64,000 bases of DNA from Planctomycetota bacterium (lineage in GTDB: Bacteria; Planctomycetota; PLA2; JAEUHO01). Positions 35,042 through 43,631 of this stretch are shown here, piece by piece (position 1 is the stretch's first letter; each line of letters begins with the position of its first letter). Made by a program: the position numbers and the translations under genes. The stretch spans positions 15,089-79,088 of the forward strand of contig JACKGW010000014.1 in the NCBI GenBank assembly GCA_020631815.1. Direction: 5' to 3'. Below the pieces are notes generated by a model, which worked only from the letters and a program-made list of their open reading frames with translations, was not told where the DNA came from and searched no databases.

Positions 35042-37123
35042 ATGGGGGGCCTTAGCTCGATCCGCGCACTCCTGCTCGTGCTCGTGACCGCGAGCGCGTG
35101 GGGGATGTTGCCTGGGGCGTCAGCGACGGAGTTGGAAGTGGCTCGGTGTCCCGAGCTGGGGCTGACGCTGCTGCGGCCCGGCTGGCGCTGGACGCTCCTG
35201 GGCCGCGACGAGGCCTCGCAGCTTCTACCCAACGCCGTGCTCGGCGCCGTCGGTCCCGGGGGGCAGACGGTGTTGGTGCTCGCGGATGCCGAGCCCGGGA
35301 TCGACCTCGACGCTTTCGCCCGCGTGCAGCTGACCTCGGTGCCCGGGTCGGCGCCTGCCGCCGAGGCTCTTGCCCACATCACCTACGCGGGACGTCCGGC
35401 CGTTCGGTTGCGCGTGTCGTATCCGCAGGGTGCCGTCTGGATCGACGAGGAGGACCTCTACTTCACCCACGCCGGTCAGCTGATCCACATCCAGGCCAAG
35501 GTGCCGCGCGCGCCGCGACCTGGGTGGGCGCCCAGCAGCGGGCCGGGGCTGCGCACCGATTTCGACACCGCACTGGCAGCCTTCCACGCGGCGCTGTCCC
35601 TCGAGGAGGTCACGCAGCCCGCGCTGCTGCCCCCCAGTCCCACGCGTGACCGCCGCGGCGTTGGCTGGCGCGTGCACGACGGCGTGTTCGAGCATGCCTT
35701 GGCAGGGGTTGAGCTGCCCATCGACCCGGCATGGAGCATCCTCCCTGCGGCGGCGGCACTTCGGGTCGACGAGGATGCCGAGCTCGTGCTTCTGCATCGC
35801 GAGACGGGCGCCGTGCTGGTCTGGCTGTACGACATGGATGTGGGCGTGGCGGAGGACGTCCACCGCGATGTGGTCCTGCGGATGCTGCTGCAGGCCAATC
35901 CCGGGAGCGTCGTAGGGGAGCCACGGAGCACGCAGCTGCTCGGAAACCCACTCACCTTCGCGACATGCGCCTTGGGGGATCCCTGGCCGCGGGAGATCGG
36001 TTGTGCGGTGCGACGCCTCGGACCCGAAGTGATGGTGGTTCGTGTGCTTGCACCCCAGCGTGGGCTCGCCGCGGCCTGGGAGGCCGTGGCCCACCTGCTG
36101 GCCGCCGCGCGGCCGCTGGACGCCGCCGCGCGTGAGCAGCTGGCCACGGAGATGGCCGCGCTGCCGGACCCGGACGATCGCATCGATGCGACCGCCTGCG
36201 TGCGCGGCGGCGTGTGGACGGACTTCCGACCCGGCCTTCGCTGGACGAAGCCCTCGGCGACATGGCGCATTCGCACCGTGTCCGCCGTGGACTCGCTGCT
36301 CCTCGTGCGCGACCTCGCCACCGGCGTCGTGGCGCGATTGCAGTCGATCCCCGCTCCGCCGCGCGGGCCGCTAGGCAGCTTCACGCCGTCGCCCGCAGAC
36401 TGGCATCAGACGGTGCTTGCACGTGCGGGTATCCAGGGCAGACCGGTGCGTTCGATGATGCCGATGGCCTTCGCTGGTCGGGAGGCACTGTTCACCAGCT
36501 GGGTGCTCGAGTTCGCGCCAGGGGGCGAGCTGGTGGTTGCGCTGGGCACGCTCCCGTGGAAGGACGGCTGCCTTGTCTGCCACATCGTGGGCCCGGTGGC
36601 GGGCAACGCGGAAGCCGACGACGCCATGGGCGCTGCCGTCGCGGCGTTTTCGGCCCTCGGCGAGGGCGAGGACCGGCAGGTAGTCAGCGCCCGGCGCTTG
36701 GCCGATCGGCGGCTGGGTCTGTCGCTCACGCTCCCCGGCGAGGGCTGGATCGTGCGTGACGAAACGCCGCCCGGGCTTGCGCCCCGCGGCGGCTTGCTGC
36801 ATGCCCTTGGCCCGCAACAAGACGCGACCGTTGCCGTGCTCTTCGCCGAGGGGAGCGAGGCTGTGGCCCGCGACGCCGTGATCGCCGAGATCCGTCGCAA
36901 CCTCGGCTCGCTCTTCCTGAGTGCCCAGGAGCTCCCGCCGCACCCCGGTCGCCTGCTCGGGCTCGAGGCCACGTGTCACGCGTGGCGCGTGGGCGAGGCG
37001 CGCGCCGACTTGTGGGTGGCAAGCGCTGGGGAGGTGATCTACGCCCTGTGCGTCGCCACACGACCGGATGGGTCGGGTCTGACGATCGAAGACCTCGCAC
37101 CGGCCCTGCAGTGGGTGCGGTAG
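35042..37123 (+). CDS. Exported protein built of four related modules, unknown function
   Basis: 693 aa from ATG 35042, starting a signal peptide (SIRALLLVLVTASAWGMLPG ASA). I see no named domain. The mature part has four divergent copies of about 160 residues. Each begins with a strand like L-G-L-T-L-L-R-P-G-W-R-W, continues with a V-L-V-L/V-A-R-L-type strand and a V-x-x-x-L helix, and ends near a C or W in a short strand (FATCAL, ATCHAWRV). The copies begin near residues 40, 225, 400 and 555. The gene stops 8 bp before the GTG of the TIR-propeller gene, so both are likely in one operon. Confidence 0.72.
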   Translation: MGGLSSIRALLLVLVTASAWGMLPGASATELEVARCPELGLTLLRPGWRWTLLGRDEASQLLPNAVLGAVGPGGQTVLVLADAEPGIDLDAFARVQLTSVPGSAPAAEALAHITYAGRPAVRLRVSYPQGAVWIDEEDLYFTHAGQLIHIQAKVPRAPRPGWAPSSGPGLRTDFDTALAAFHAALSLEEVTQPALLPPSPTRDRRGVGWRVHDGVFEHALAGVELPIDPAWSILPAAAALRVDEDAELVLLHRETGAVLVWLYDMDVGVAEDVHRDVVLRMLLQANPGSVVGEPRSTQLLGNPLTFATCALGDPWPREIGCAVRRLGPEVMVVRVLAPQRGLAAAWEAVAHLLAAARPLDAAAREQLATEMAALPDPDDRIDATACVRGGVWTDFRPGLRWTKPSATWRIRTVSAVDSLLLVRDLATGVVARLQSIPAPPRGPLGSFTPSPADWHQTVLARAGIQGRPVRSMMPMAFAGREALFTSWVLEFAPGGELVVALGTLPWKDGCLVCHIVGPVAGNAEADDAMGAAVAAFSALGEGEDRQVVSARRLADRRLGLSLTLPGEGWIVRDETPPGLAPRGGLLHALGPQQDATVAVLFAEGSEAVARDAVIAEIRRNLGSLFLSAQELPPHPGRLLGLEATCHAWRVGEARADLWVASAGEVIYALCVATRPDGSGLTIEDLAPALQWVR

Positions 37124-37131
37124 GGGCGCGC

Positions 37132-40100
37132 GTGACATCCGAGACCAAACACGCTTCGAGCCCCAAGACGCCCTTCATCGCGTTCCTCAGCTATCGGCAT
37201 GCGGACCCCGACCGCGCGTGGGCCAGCTGGTTGGTACGGCGCATCGAGTCCTACCGGGTTCCGCGTCACCTCGGCTTGGGTCGCCGCCGCCTGGGCAAGG
37301 TGTTCCGGGACGACGACGAGCTGGGAGCCTCGTCCGATCTGAGCGCGGCGATCGTCGACGCACTCGAGCGCAGCCAGCACCTCGTGGTGATCTGTTCCCC
37401 GCGCACACCCGAGTCCCGCTGGGTCGATCGCGAGATCCAGCAGTTCCACGACCTGGGCAAGGGCGAGCGCATCGTGGCGTTTCTCGGTGAGGGATCGCCG
37501 CGGGACAGCTTCCCGCAAGCGCTGCGCGACCTGCAGCGCGAACCGCTCGCTGCCGACGCCCGGGCCCGGGCCGGCCTCTCGGCCCGTCGCGCGCGGGAGA
37601 ATGCGCTGCTGCGTGTCCTCGCCCGCCTGATCGGCTGCGAGTTCGACGATCTACGCCAGCGCGAGCAGCACCGCAGGCAACGATTCTGGCGCGCCGTGGC
37701 TCTCTCGGCCTCGGCCTTGGTCGTGGCCTTTGCCGCGCTCACGTGGATGGCGGTCCAGAGTCGCAACGTGGCGCGCCACGAGCGTGACCGCGCCCTGGCG
37801 CTGGGTCTCGCCCAGGCGGCCACGGCAGCGAGCGAGCACGATCCCCAGCTCGGCGTCCTGTTGGCGCGGCGCGCCGTGGCCCTGCATGCCGCCAGCGAGA
37901 CGCGGTCGTGCTTGCGACAGGCGCTCGAGGTTCCGGGTGTGCATTGGAGGCTCCCCACATCGGGCAAGTACCTCGGCGTGGCGTGGTCGCCGCGGGGCGA
38001 TCGCGCGCTCGTGCACGAGCTCGGCGGCCGCGTCCGGCTGCTGGATGGAGATGGCAACGTGCTGGCCGAGCGGGTCGGGGCTGGCGTCAGCGGGCCGCCG
38101 CAGTTCGCTCCGGACGGGTCCTTCGCGCTCATCTTCGGGCCCAAGGGCAGCTTGCTGCGGCTATCGCCCGACGGCGCCCTCGAGGCCACGGCCGAGCCCA
38201 CCGTCGGGGACGAGCTGGACCAAGTCCGGATCGACGCGGGCGGTACCGCCGTCTGGGTGCGCGATGGCGAGATCGTGCGCCGTCTCGATACGCATCTCGT
38301 GGAGCAGCTGCGCATCGACGCGAGTGGCCACGCTCCACGTTCGTTTCTTCCGATGCCCGACGACGAGCACGTGCTCGTTCTCGCCAAGGACGGCAGCGTG
38401 CTCCGTCTGCCGGTCGAGGACGAGGCTCCCCTGCTGGCCGAGCTGCCGTCGTGGGGGGCGAGCACCATGGTCTGGGACGAGCCGGGACGCTCCTTCCTCG
38501 TGGCCGATCCCGGACTCTACGAGGCCCATCGTGTCGATCTCTCCACACGGCCTGGACGCGTGGAGGAGCTGCCCTCGGCCAGCCTCCCCTTGCCGCTTCA
38601 CGGTCGACACGCGGTCGTGCGCGAGGGTGCGCTCGAAGTACGCGAGCGCGACGGCACCGTGCACGCAAGCCGCGCAGCAGGCCGGGCGCGACGCCTGGTG
38701 CTCGATGCGCAGGGGCGTGTGGCCGTGGCCTTGGCCGAAGGCGATGTCGTCACGCTCGACGCGGTGACGGGCTCTGGGGCCACGTGGAGTGGCGCCCGTG
38801 CGGCCAAGCCGCTTGAGATCGCCTCCGTTCGCGGGGGCACGCGCTTGCTCGTGGCCACGGCGCATGAAGGTCTGCTGTGTGTCGATCTGTCCCAAGCCGA
38901 CCTGGGCGTACACGTGGCCCCGGGTGCCACACTCTGGTCCCGCGGCGGGCAGTCGTTCTTGGCGTTGGCGGGCTCGGCGGTCGAGCGCATCGACACGGCG
39001 GGGCGCGTCCAGCAGCTGTACCGCACGCCAGGCCGCCTCATCCGCGCCGCCGCCGAGAGCTCCGACGGCCAGGGCCTTGCGGCGGGCTTGGCCGATGGCA
39101 GCTGTTGCGTCTGGCGCATGGACGGCCAGCTGCTTGCCGATGTCGAGCTGGGGATTGGTGGCATTACGCAGGTGTGCGCCCATCCCGGCGGCGGCTGGGT
39201 GGTTGCGGGGGCGGCGCCGGCCGCGCGCTTCCTTGCCGCCGACGGCACACCGGGCGCCACGCTGCTTGGGCACACAGGGGCGCTCACGCACGTCACGGTC
39301 GCGACCACGGGTACGCGCGTACTTACGGGAACGGCAGGGGAGCAGGTGCGCCTATGGCAAGGCGACGGCACGCCGCTCACCCTGCTGCACCTCGGTGGTG
39401 ACCCCATCCGCTACGCCGGGTTCCTGAGGGGATCCGATGGCGTGGCGTTGGTGGGCCCCTCCCGCGCACGGCTGTTCGATGCGGACGGGAAGGTCAGCGC
39501 GTTCTTGGAGGCGGGCTCGGAGACCTTCGAAGGCGCGGTGCCGACGCCGGACGGCGGCCTGCTCGTGTACGGAACGCGTGTGCGGCTGCTGGAGCCCTCG
39601 GGAACCAGCCACCTCTTGCCGACGCCGGCGGTCCAGGGTGCCCAGCTGGCGCCGGGGGGAGCGCGGGCGCTGCTCTGGAGCCCAGGCGCCTTCGCCGACG
39701 TGCTCGACATGGTCCATGGGCGCAGCACGTCGCTAGGGGGTCACGTCGGCCGCGTTACCGCGGCGGCGTTCCTCCCGGGTGGCGCCGGCCTCGCTACGGG
39801 TACCTCGCTGGGCGCCGTGCATCTGTGGACCGACGACGGGCTGCTGCGTGCGGTCCTCGACCTGGGCGAGACGTCGGTGCGCGAGCTGGTTCCGGATCCC
39901 ACGGGTCGTCACCTGCTGGTGCGCGATGATCGCGGCCTGATCCGGCACGTCTTGCTTGACGACGACGACGTCGCCGACCTGGCCGCTCGGCGCAGCTCCC
40001 GGGACTTCACGTGGCAGGAGCGCGTTGCCTATCGCGAGCTGCTCGGCGATCCGGGCCCCGATCCCACGCCCGCTCGCCTCGCCCAGGCCGTCGCAACGTT

Positions 40101-40569
40101 CGAGCATCTCCTGGCATTGCCGGCGTCGGAGAGGAACACCGAGGCCGAGCGTGCCCTGCAGCAGGAGCTCGAGGATCTTGGCCGCGAGCTGGTGCCTGCC
40201 GCTCCGGACGGTGAGCTCGTTCCGGCCCTGTTGGCCGCCATCGCACGGGAACGGCCCGACGAGGCGCGGCAGCTGGAAGAGGCGCTGCGGCTCACGCTTG
40301 GCCTCCTACCGAGGACACACGAGAAGCTCGACAAGCTGCGGACGCTGCTCGACGCGTGGCAGAAGGAGCACGGGCGGTATCCCACCGACGACGAGGGGCT
40401 TGCCGTGGTCGATCCCGGCGGCGCCGTCCAGAGCCAGGGGGCTGCACGCGAGAGCCCGCTGCTGGATCCCTGGGGCGCGGTCTTCCTCTACCGCGCCGAC
40501 GGCGACGGTTATGTCTTGACCTCCGCGGGCGCCGACGGTGCGCACGGCACGGACGACGACGTGCGCTGA
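37132..40569 (+). CDS. TIR - transmembrane - beta-propeller protein with GspG-like C-terminal domain
   Basis: 1145 aa from GTG 37132, with AGGGG five bases upstream. Residues 14-140 are a TIR domain: FIAFLSYRHADPDRAW, VFRDDDELGASSDLS, LVVICSP and SRWVDREIQQF, where Glu101 matches the catalytic Glu of NAD-cleaving bacterial TIRs. A TM helix follows (about 186-207, ALSASALVVAFAALTWMAV), then a helical stretch (ALGLAQAATAASEHDPQLGV) seen in WD40-coupled TIR and NTPase proteins, and 700 residues of propeller blades. The tail, about 1062-1145, matches the globular domain of type II pseudopilin GspG: Y1083-P-T-D-D-E-G-L, D1112-P-W-G and a Ca-site-like S-A-G-A-D-G-x-x-G-T-D-D-D-V. In the family TIR acts as an NADase or signal generator; here a membrane-linked sensor and TIR effector is likely. 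The SLOG-SLATT-like gene converges on it with a 9-bp gap. Confidence 0.85.
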   Translation: MTSETKHASSPKTPFIAFLSYRHADPDRAWASWLVRRIESYRVPRHLGLGRRRLGKVFRDDDELGASSDLSAAIVDALERSQHLVVICSPRTPESRWVDREIQQFHDLGKGERIVAFLGEGSPRDSFPQALRDLQREPLAADARARAGLSARRARENALLRVLARLIGCEFDDLRQREQHRRQRFWRAVALSASALVVAFAALTWMAVQSRNVARHERDRALALGLAQAATAASEHDPQLGVLLARRAVALHAASETRSCLRQALEVPGVHWRLPTSGKYLGVAWSPRGDRALVHELGGRVRLLDGDGNVLAERVGAGVSGPPQFAPDGSFALIFGPKGSLLRLSPDGALEATAEPTVGDELDQVRIDAGGTAVWVRDGEIVRRLDTHLVEQLRIDASGHAPRSFLPMPDDEHVLVLAKDGSVLRLPVEDEAPLLAELPSWGASTMVWDEPGRSFLVADPGLYEAHRVDLSTRPGRVEELPSASLPLPLHGRHAVVREGALEVRERDGTVHASRAAGRARRLVLDAQGRVAVALAEGDVVTLDAVTGSGATWSGARAAKPLEIASVRGGTRLLVATAHEGLLCVDLSQADLGVHVAPGATLWSRGGQSFLALAGSAVERIDTAGRVQQLYRTPGRLIRAAAESSDGQGLAAGLADGSCCVWRMDGQLLADVELGIGGITQVCAHPGGGWVVAGAAPAARFLAADGTPGATLLGHTGALTHVTVATTGTRVLTGTAGEQVRLWQGDGTPLTLLHLGGDPIRYAGFLRGSDGVALVGPSRARLFDADGKVSAFLEAGSETFEGAVPTPDGGLLVYGTRVRLLEPSGTSHLLPTPAVQGAQLAPGGARALLWSPGAFADVLDMVHGRSTSLGGHVGRVTAAAFLPGGAGLATGTSLGAVHLWTDDGLLRAVLDLGETSVRELVPDPTGRHLLVRDDRGLIRHVLLDDDDVADLAARRSSRDFTWQERVAYRELLGDPGPDPTPARLAQAVATFEHLLALPASERNTEAERALQQELEDLGRELVPAAPDGELVPALLAAIARERPDEARQLEEALRLTLGLLPRTHEKLDKLRTLLDAWQKEHGRYPTDDEGLAVVDPGGAVQSQGAARESPLLDPWGAVFLYRADGDGYVLTSAGADGAHGTDDDVR

Positions 40570-40578
40570 AGACTCCGG

Positions 40579-42282
40579 CTACGTCGCCTTCAGGCCGCCG
40601 GCACGCGAGAGGACTTGCCAGTCGTTCGTCTCGTCGAGCAGGCGCTCGACGACCGCACGCGTCTGGGCCACCAGCTGGTCCCACGTCGCATCGTGAGGCG
40701 GCGCATCGAGGGCGTCGAGCCACGCGGCCATGGCGCTCGAGCGCTTCGACAGTCGCTCGAGCTCGGCCTGTCCATCGATGCCATGTAGGGCGGCGGCCAC
40801 GGCAGGCAGGCCGGCGGCAAGCGCCAGCAACCAGCTCGTGACACGCGGGTCGTGCCACACGAAGTGGAGCACGCACGGCACCACGGCACCCAGGGCGAAC
40901 AGCAGGGCGCCGCGTTCGAGTCGGTGGTGCAACCGCTCGTACTGCGTGGCCACGTCGCGGTGGTAGCGGCTCTGCTCCTGTACCGTGCCGCAGAGCGACG
41001 CCCCTACAGTCTGCCGGTAGCGGTCATTCATCGGCACGTTGGGCAAGCCCGTCCGCCGCGCGACCTCGCGCACCACGTGTTGCGTCCAGTGGGTCGACAG
41101 ATCGGACTCGCGTGTGGTGTGAGCCCTGACTTCGGGTCGGGCGGGTCCGATGCCGAGCGGCCAGCCCAGACGCAGCGCGCGCAGCTGTTCGGCGAGCGTC
41201 CGATAGTCGACGGCCTTCTCGTGCCACCGACCGCGGCGGCCGAGGCGCCAGATGAGTATCATCACGAGCAGGCTCGAGAGTTCCGCCACCGCGAACGCCG
41301 AGGCCAGCGCGCTGCCATGTCCCGCGTGCCCCTCGACGAGCTGCGCGACGAGCACGAGGACGCCCGCCAAGGCCAGGCCCACCGCCAGCGTGCCCAGCAC
41401 GAAGTTGGCCAGGAACGCGCTGCGGAAGAGGTTGGCATGGTGGCGGGCCAAGTGGCTGGCGTCTTCGCACGCTGTCCGCAGCGCTGCCGGGATCCCGAGC
41501 TCGGCTCCGGGCTCGGGGGGTGACGCCGTCCGACGACGCGTGCCCGCCAGCCGGGGCCACAGCGAGCCGAAACGGGTCGCCAGGCGCCAGCGCCACGTTC
41601 CCTTTCGCTGGCCCTCGCCACGCCAGTCGGCCCAGGCAGCGCCCTGCGCCGCACTGTCCGCCGTGCTGGATGCGAACGGCGTGAGGGTGCGACGCACAAC
41701 GGCCTCCACGGACGCTGCGCCTTCCAGGACCGGTATCGCGTCGGACACGGTGGACACCACGACAACCGGCACGCCGCGCTGACGCGCCTCCGCCACGACA
41801 TCAGCGGTGCCGCCGCGCCCGCGCGCCGGCTCGCCGTCCCAGGCGGCAACCAGGAGATCCGCGTGCGCCTGCAGCAACGAGCCGGCGCGGGCGTAGGCCT
41901 CCGGCCGGTGGCGGAGCGATCCGTCGAGCTCGAGGGCGGAGGTCGACCGCGAGAGGAGGTCGTCAAAGGCCTCTACCTCGTCACCGCGCTCCTCGAGGTC
42001 CCGCCTCACGTCCTGTCGCGCGAACGGCAGCACCGCGTGGAGGCCGTAGCCCAGCTCCAACCCAAGGCGCGCCACGAGCTGGTCCGCGCCCTCGGCGAGG
42101 CACGTCACCAGCGACAGCCGTGCGTCGCCGGGCGTCGTCGCGGCCTGCGCTGCGGCCGCCACGGCGCCCAAGATTTCCTGAAGACGAGTCGTCAACGGGG
42201 GGAGCCGGGCCGCGTCCAGCTCGCGATGGCCTGTCACCGCGACCTGGAAGGAACGCAGCTCGAGGGAGATCTCCCCGGACAT
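40579..42282 (-). CDS. SLOG-SLATT-like fusion membrane protein (candidate immunity effector)
   Basis: 567 aa from ATG 42282, with AGGAGG eight bases upstream. Residues 12-188 form a SLOG-type Rossmann domain: VAVTGHRELD, SLVTCLAEGADQLVA, LHAVLPFARQDVRRD, then ADLLVAAWDGEPARGRGGTADVV and VPVVVVS. Such domains bind nucleotide-derived ligands. After a basic linker come two TM helices (about 288-314 and 323-345), followed by RWHEKAVDYRTLAEQLRALR, a phrase typical of SLATT/DUF4231-type two-helix effectors. A second membrane pair lies at 458-476 and 482-500. Known SLATT proteins are proposed to form pores and kill infected cells when a nucleotide signal is bound. Divergent from the patatin gene over 124 bp. 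Confidence 0.78.
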   Translation of the reverse strand: MSGEISLELRSFQVAVTGHRELDAARLPPLTTRLQEILGAVAAAAQAATTPGDARLSLVTCLAEGADQLVARLGLELGYGLHAVLPFARQDVRRDLEERGDEVEAFDDLLSRSTSALELDGSLRHRPEAYARAGSLLQAHADLLVAAWDGEPARGRGGTADVVAEARQRGVPVVVVSTVSDAIPVLEGAASVEAVVRRTLTPFASSTADSAAQGAAWADWRGEGQRKGTWRWRLATRFGSLWPRLAGTRRRTASPPEPGAELGIPAALRTACEDASHLARHHANLFRSAFLANFVLGTLAVGLALAGVLVLVAQLVEGHAGHGSALASAFAVAELSSLLVMILIWRLGRRGRWHEKAVDYRTLAEQLRALRLGWPLGIGPARPEVRAHTTRESDLSTHWTQHVVREVARRTGLPNVPMNDRYRQTVGASLCGTVQEQSRYHRDVATQYERLHHRLERGALLFALGAVVPCVLHFVWHDPRVTSWLLALAAGLPAVAAALHGIDGQAELERLSKRSSAMAAWLDALDAPPHDATWDQLVAQTRAVVERLLDETNDWQVLSRAGGLKAT

Positions 42283-42406
42283 CACGCACACCTCCTACCT
42301 CGGACGTCCCGGATTCTGTCGATCCCGACCGGCTACGGCAAGCCCGCAGACCATGCGGCTCCGTGGCAGACTGCGCCCCTCTCGGCGACGTCTTCACGGA
42401 GCCCTT

Positions 42407-43537
42407 GTGACCCGGCCCGATGCAGTCCCGCACCCCGAGCGTCTCCTTGCGCGCCTGGACGCCCCGGGCCCCAAGCGCGTGCTGGCGCTCGATGGCGGCG
42501 GCGTTCGCGGGGCCATCGCCCTGGGCTTCCTCGAGCGCATCGAGGGGTGCTTCCGCGCAGCGTCGGGCCGGCCGGACCTGCGCTTGGCCGACGTGTTCGA
42601 CCTGATTGGTGGCACGAGCACCGGTTCCATCCTGGCGGCGGGCCTTGCCATCGGCATGGAGGTGCACGAGCTTCGGCGCTACTACACCGAGGCAGGACCG
42701 TTCGTGTTCGCCAAGCGAAGGCTCCGCTTCTGGCAGTCGCTGTACGACGCGCGACCCCTCATCGACACGTTGCGCGAGGGCTTCGGTGAGATCTGCCTCG
42801 GAGGTCCGGAGATCCGGACGGGCCTCTGCATCGTGACGAAGCGGGCCGACACGAACAGCCTCTGGCCGCTGCTCAACCACCCGCGTGGGCGCTACTACGA
42901 GCGCAATCGCCAGATCCGCGTGCGCGACGCCGTGCGGGCCAGCGCAGCGGCACCGATCATGTTCCGCCCGGCGAGCGTGGAGGTCGGCCCCGGTCAGTCG
43001 GGCGTGTTCGTCGATGGCGGCGTGAGCATGGCCAACAACCCCGCGCTGTTGTTGTTCCTCGTGGCCACGCTGAAGGGCTACCCCTTCCACTGGCCTGCCG
43101 GCGAGCGCGACTTGCTCCTCGTCTCCGTAGGCACCGGGACGTGGGAGCGCACATCCGATCCCGTCGCGCTTGCGGGCGGCCATGCCTTCCGGTGGCTCGC
43201 CCAGCTGCCCGAGATGCTCATCGCCGACGGTAGTGCACTCGTCGAGACCGTGCTGCAAGCGATCTCGCGAACGCCGACGCCATCGACGATCGATCGCGAA
43301 GTTGGCGACCTGGGCGACGATGTGCTGCTGGGCCAGCCCGCCCTGCGCTACGTGCGCTACAACGTGCGCCTTGATGCGACGGGTCTCCACGAGCTGGGCT
43401 TGGCAGAGCTCGAACCTCGGCTGACCGAGCTGCGGAGCCTCTCGGGCGGCACGGCGATCGACGCGCACACACGGATCGGCCGTGCCGCGGCTCGTGTCGT
43501 GCGCCCCGAGCATCTCTCAGGCTTCATTCCGGGGTAG
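42407..43537 (+). CDS. Patatin-like phospholipase (CapV-like)
   Basis: 376 aa from GTG 42407, with GGAG five bases upstream. All patatin landmarks are present: oxyanion loop D-G-G-G-V-R-G (29-35), nucleophile elbow G-T-S-T-G with Ser71, and the dyad Asp203 in FVDGGVSMANNPA. The enzyme hydrolyses phospholipid or neutral-lipid esters. In CBASS systems a related protein, CapV, degrades the membrane when activated by a cyclic nucleotide; related patatins also serve in metabolism. No signal peptide. Shares a 124-bp divergent control region with the SLOG-SLATT-like gene. Confidence 0.88.
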   Translation: MTRPDAVPHPERLLARLDAPGPKRVLALDGGGVRGAIALGFLERIEGCFRAASGRPDLRLADVFDLIGGTSTGSILAAGLAIGMEVHELRRYYTEAGPFVFAKRRLRFWQSLYDARPLIDTLREGFGEICLGGPEIRTGLCIVTKRADTNSLWPLLNHPRGRYYERNRQIRVRDAVRASAAAPIMFRPASVEVGPGQSGVFVDGGVSMANNPALLLFLVATLKGYPFHWPAGERDLLLVSVGTGTWERTSDPVALAGGHAFRWLAQLPEMLIADGSALVETVLQAISRTPTPSTIDREVGDLGDDVLLGQPALRYVRYNVRLDATGLHELGLAELEPRLTELRSLSGGTAIDAHTRIGRAAARVVRPEHLSGFIPG

Positions 43538-43631
43538 CCACCGGATCACCGCTTCAGCCTCCGGCGGCCTTGGGTCGATAGCCTCCCCAGGCGCTCCGAT
43601 CGCGGTGCGCCATCGAGCGGGGGTCTTGTCC

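Noticed and set aside
40579..43537. A standard CBASS operon
   Set aside because: No CD-NTase, Cap2 or Cap3 homologue is recognisable in the surrounding genes. The patatin and SLOG-SLATT genes alone do not make a CBASS.
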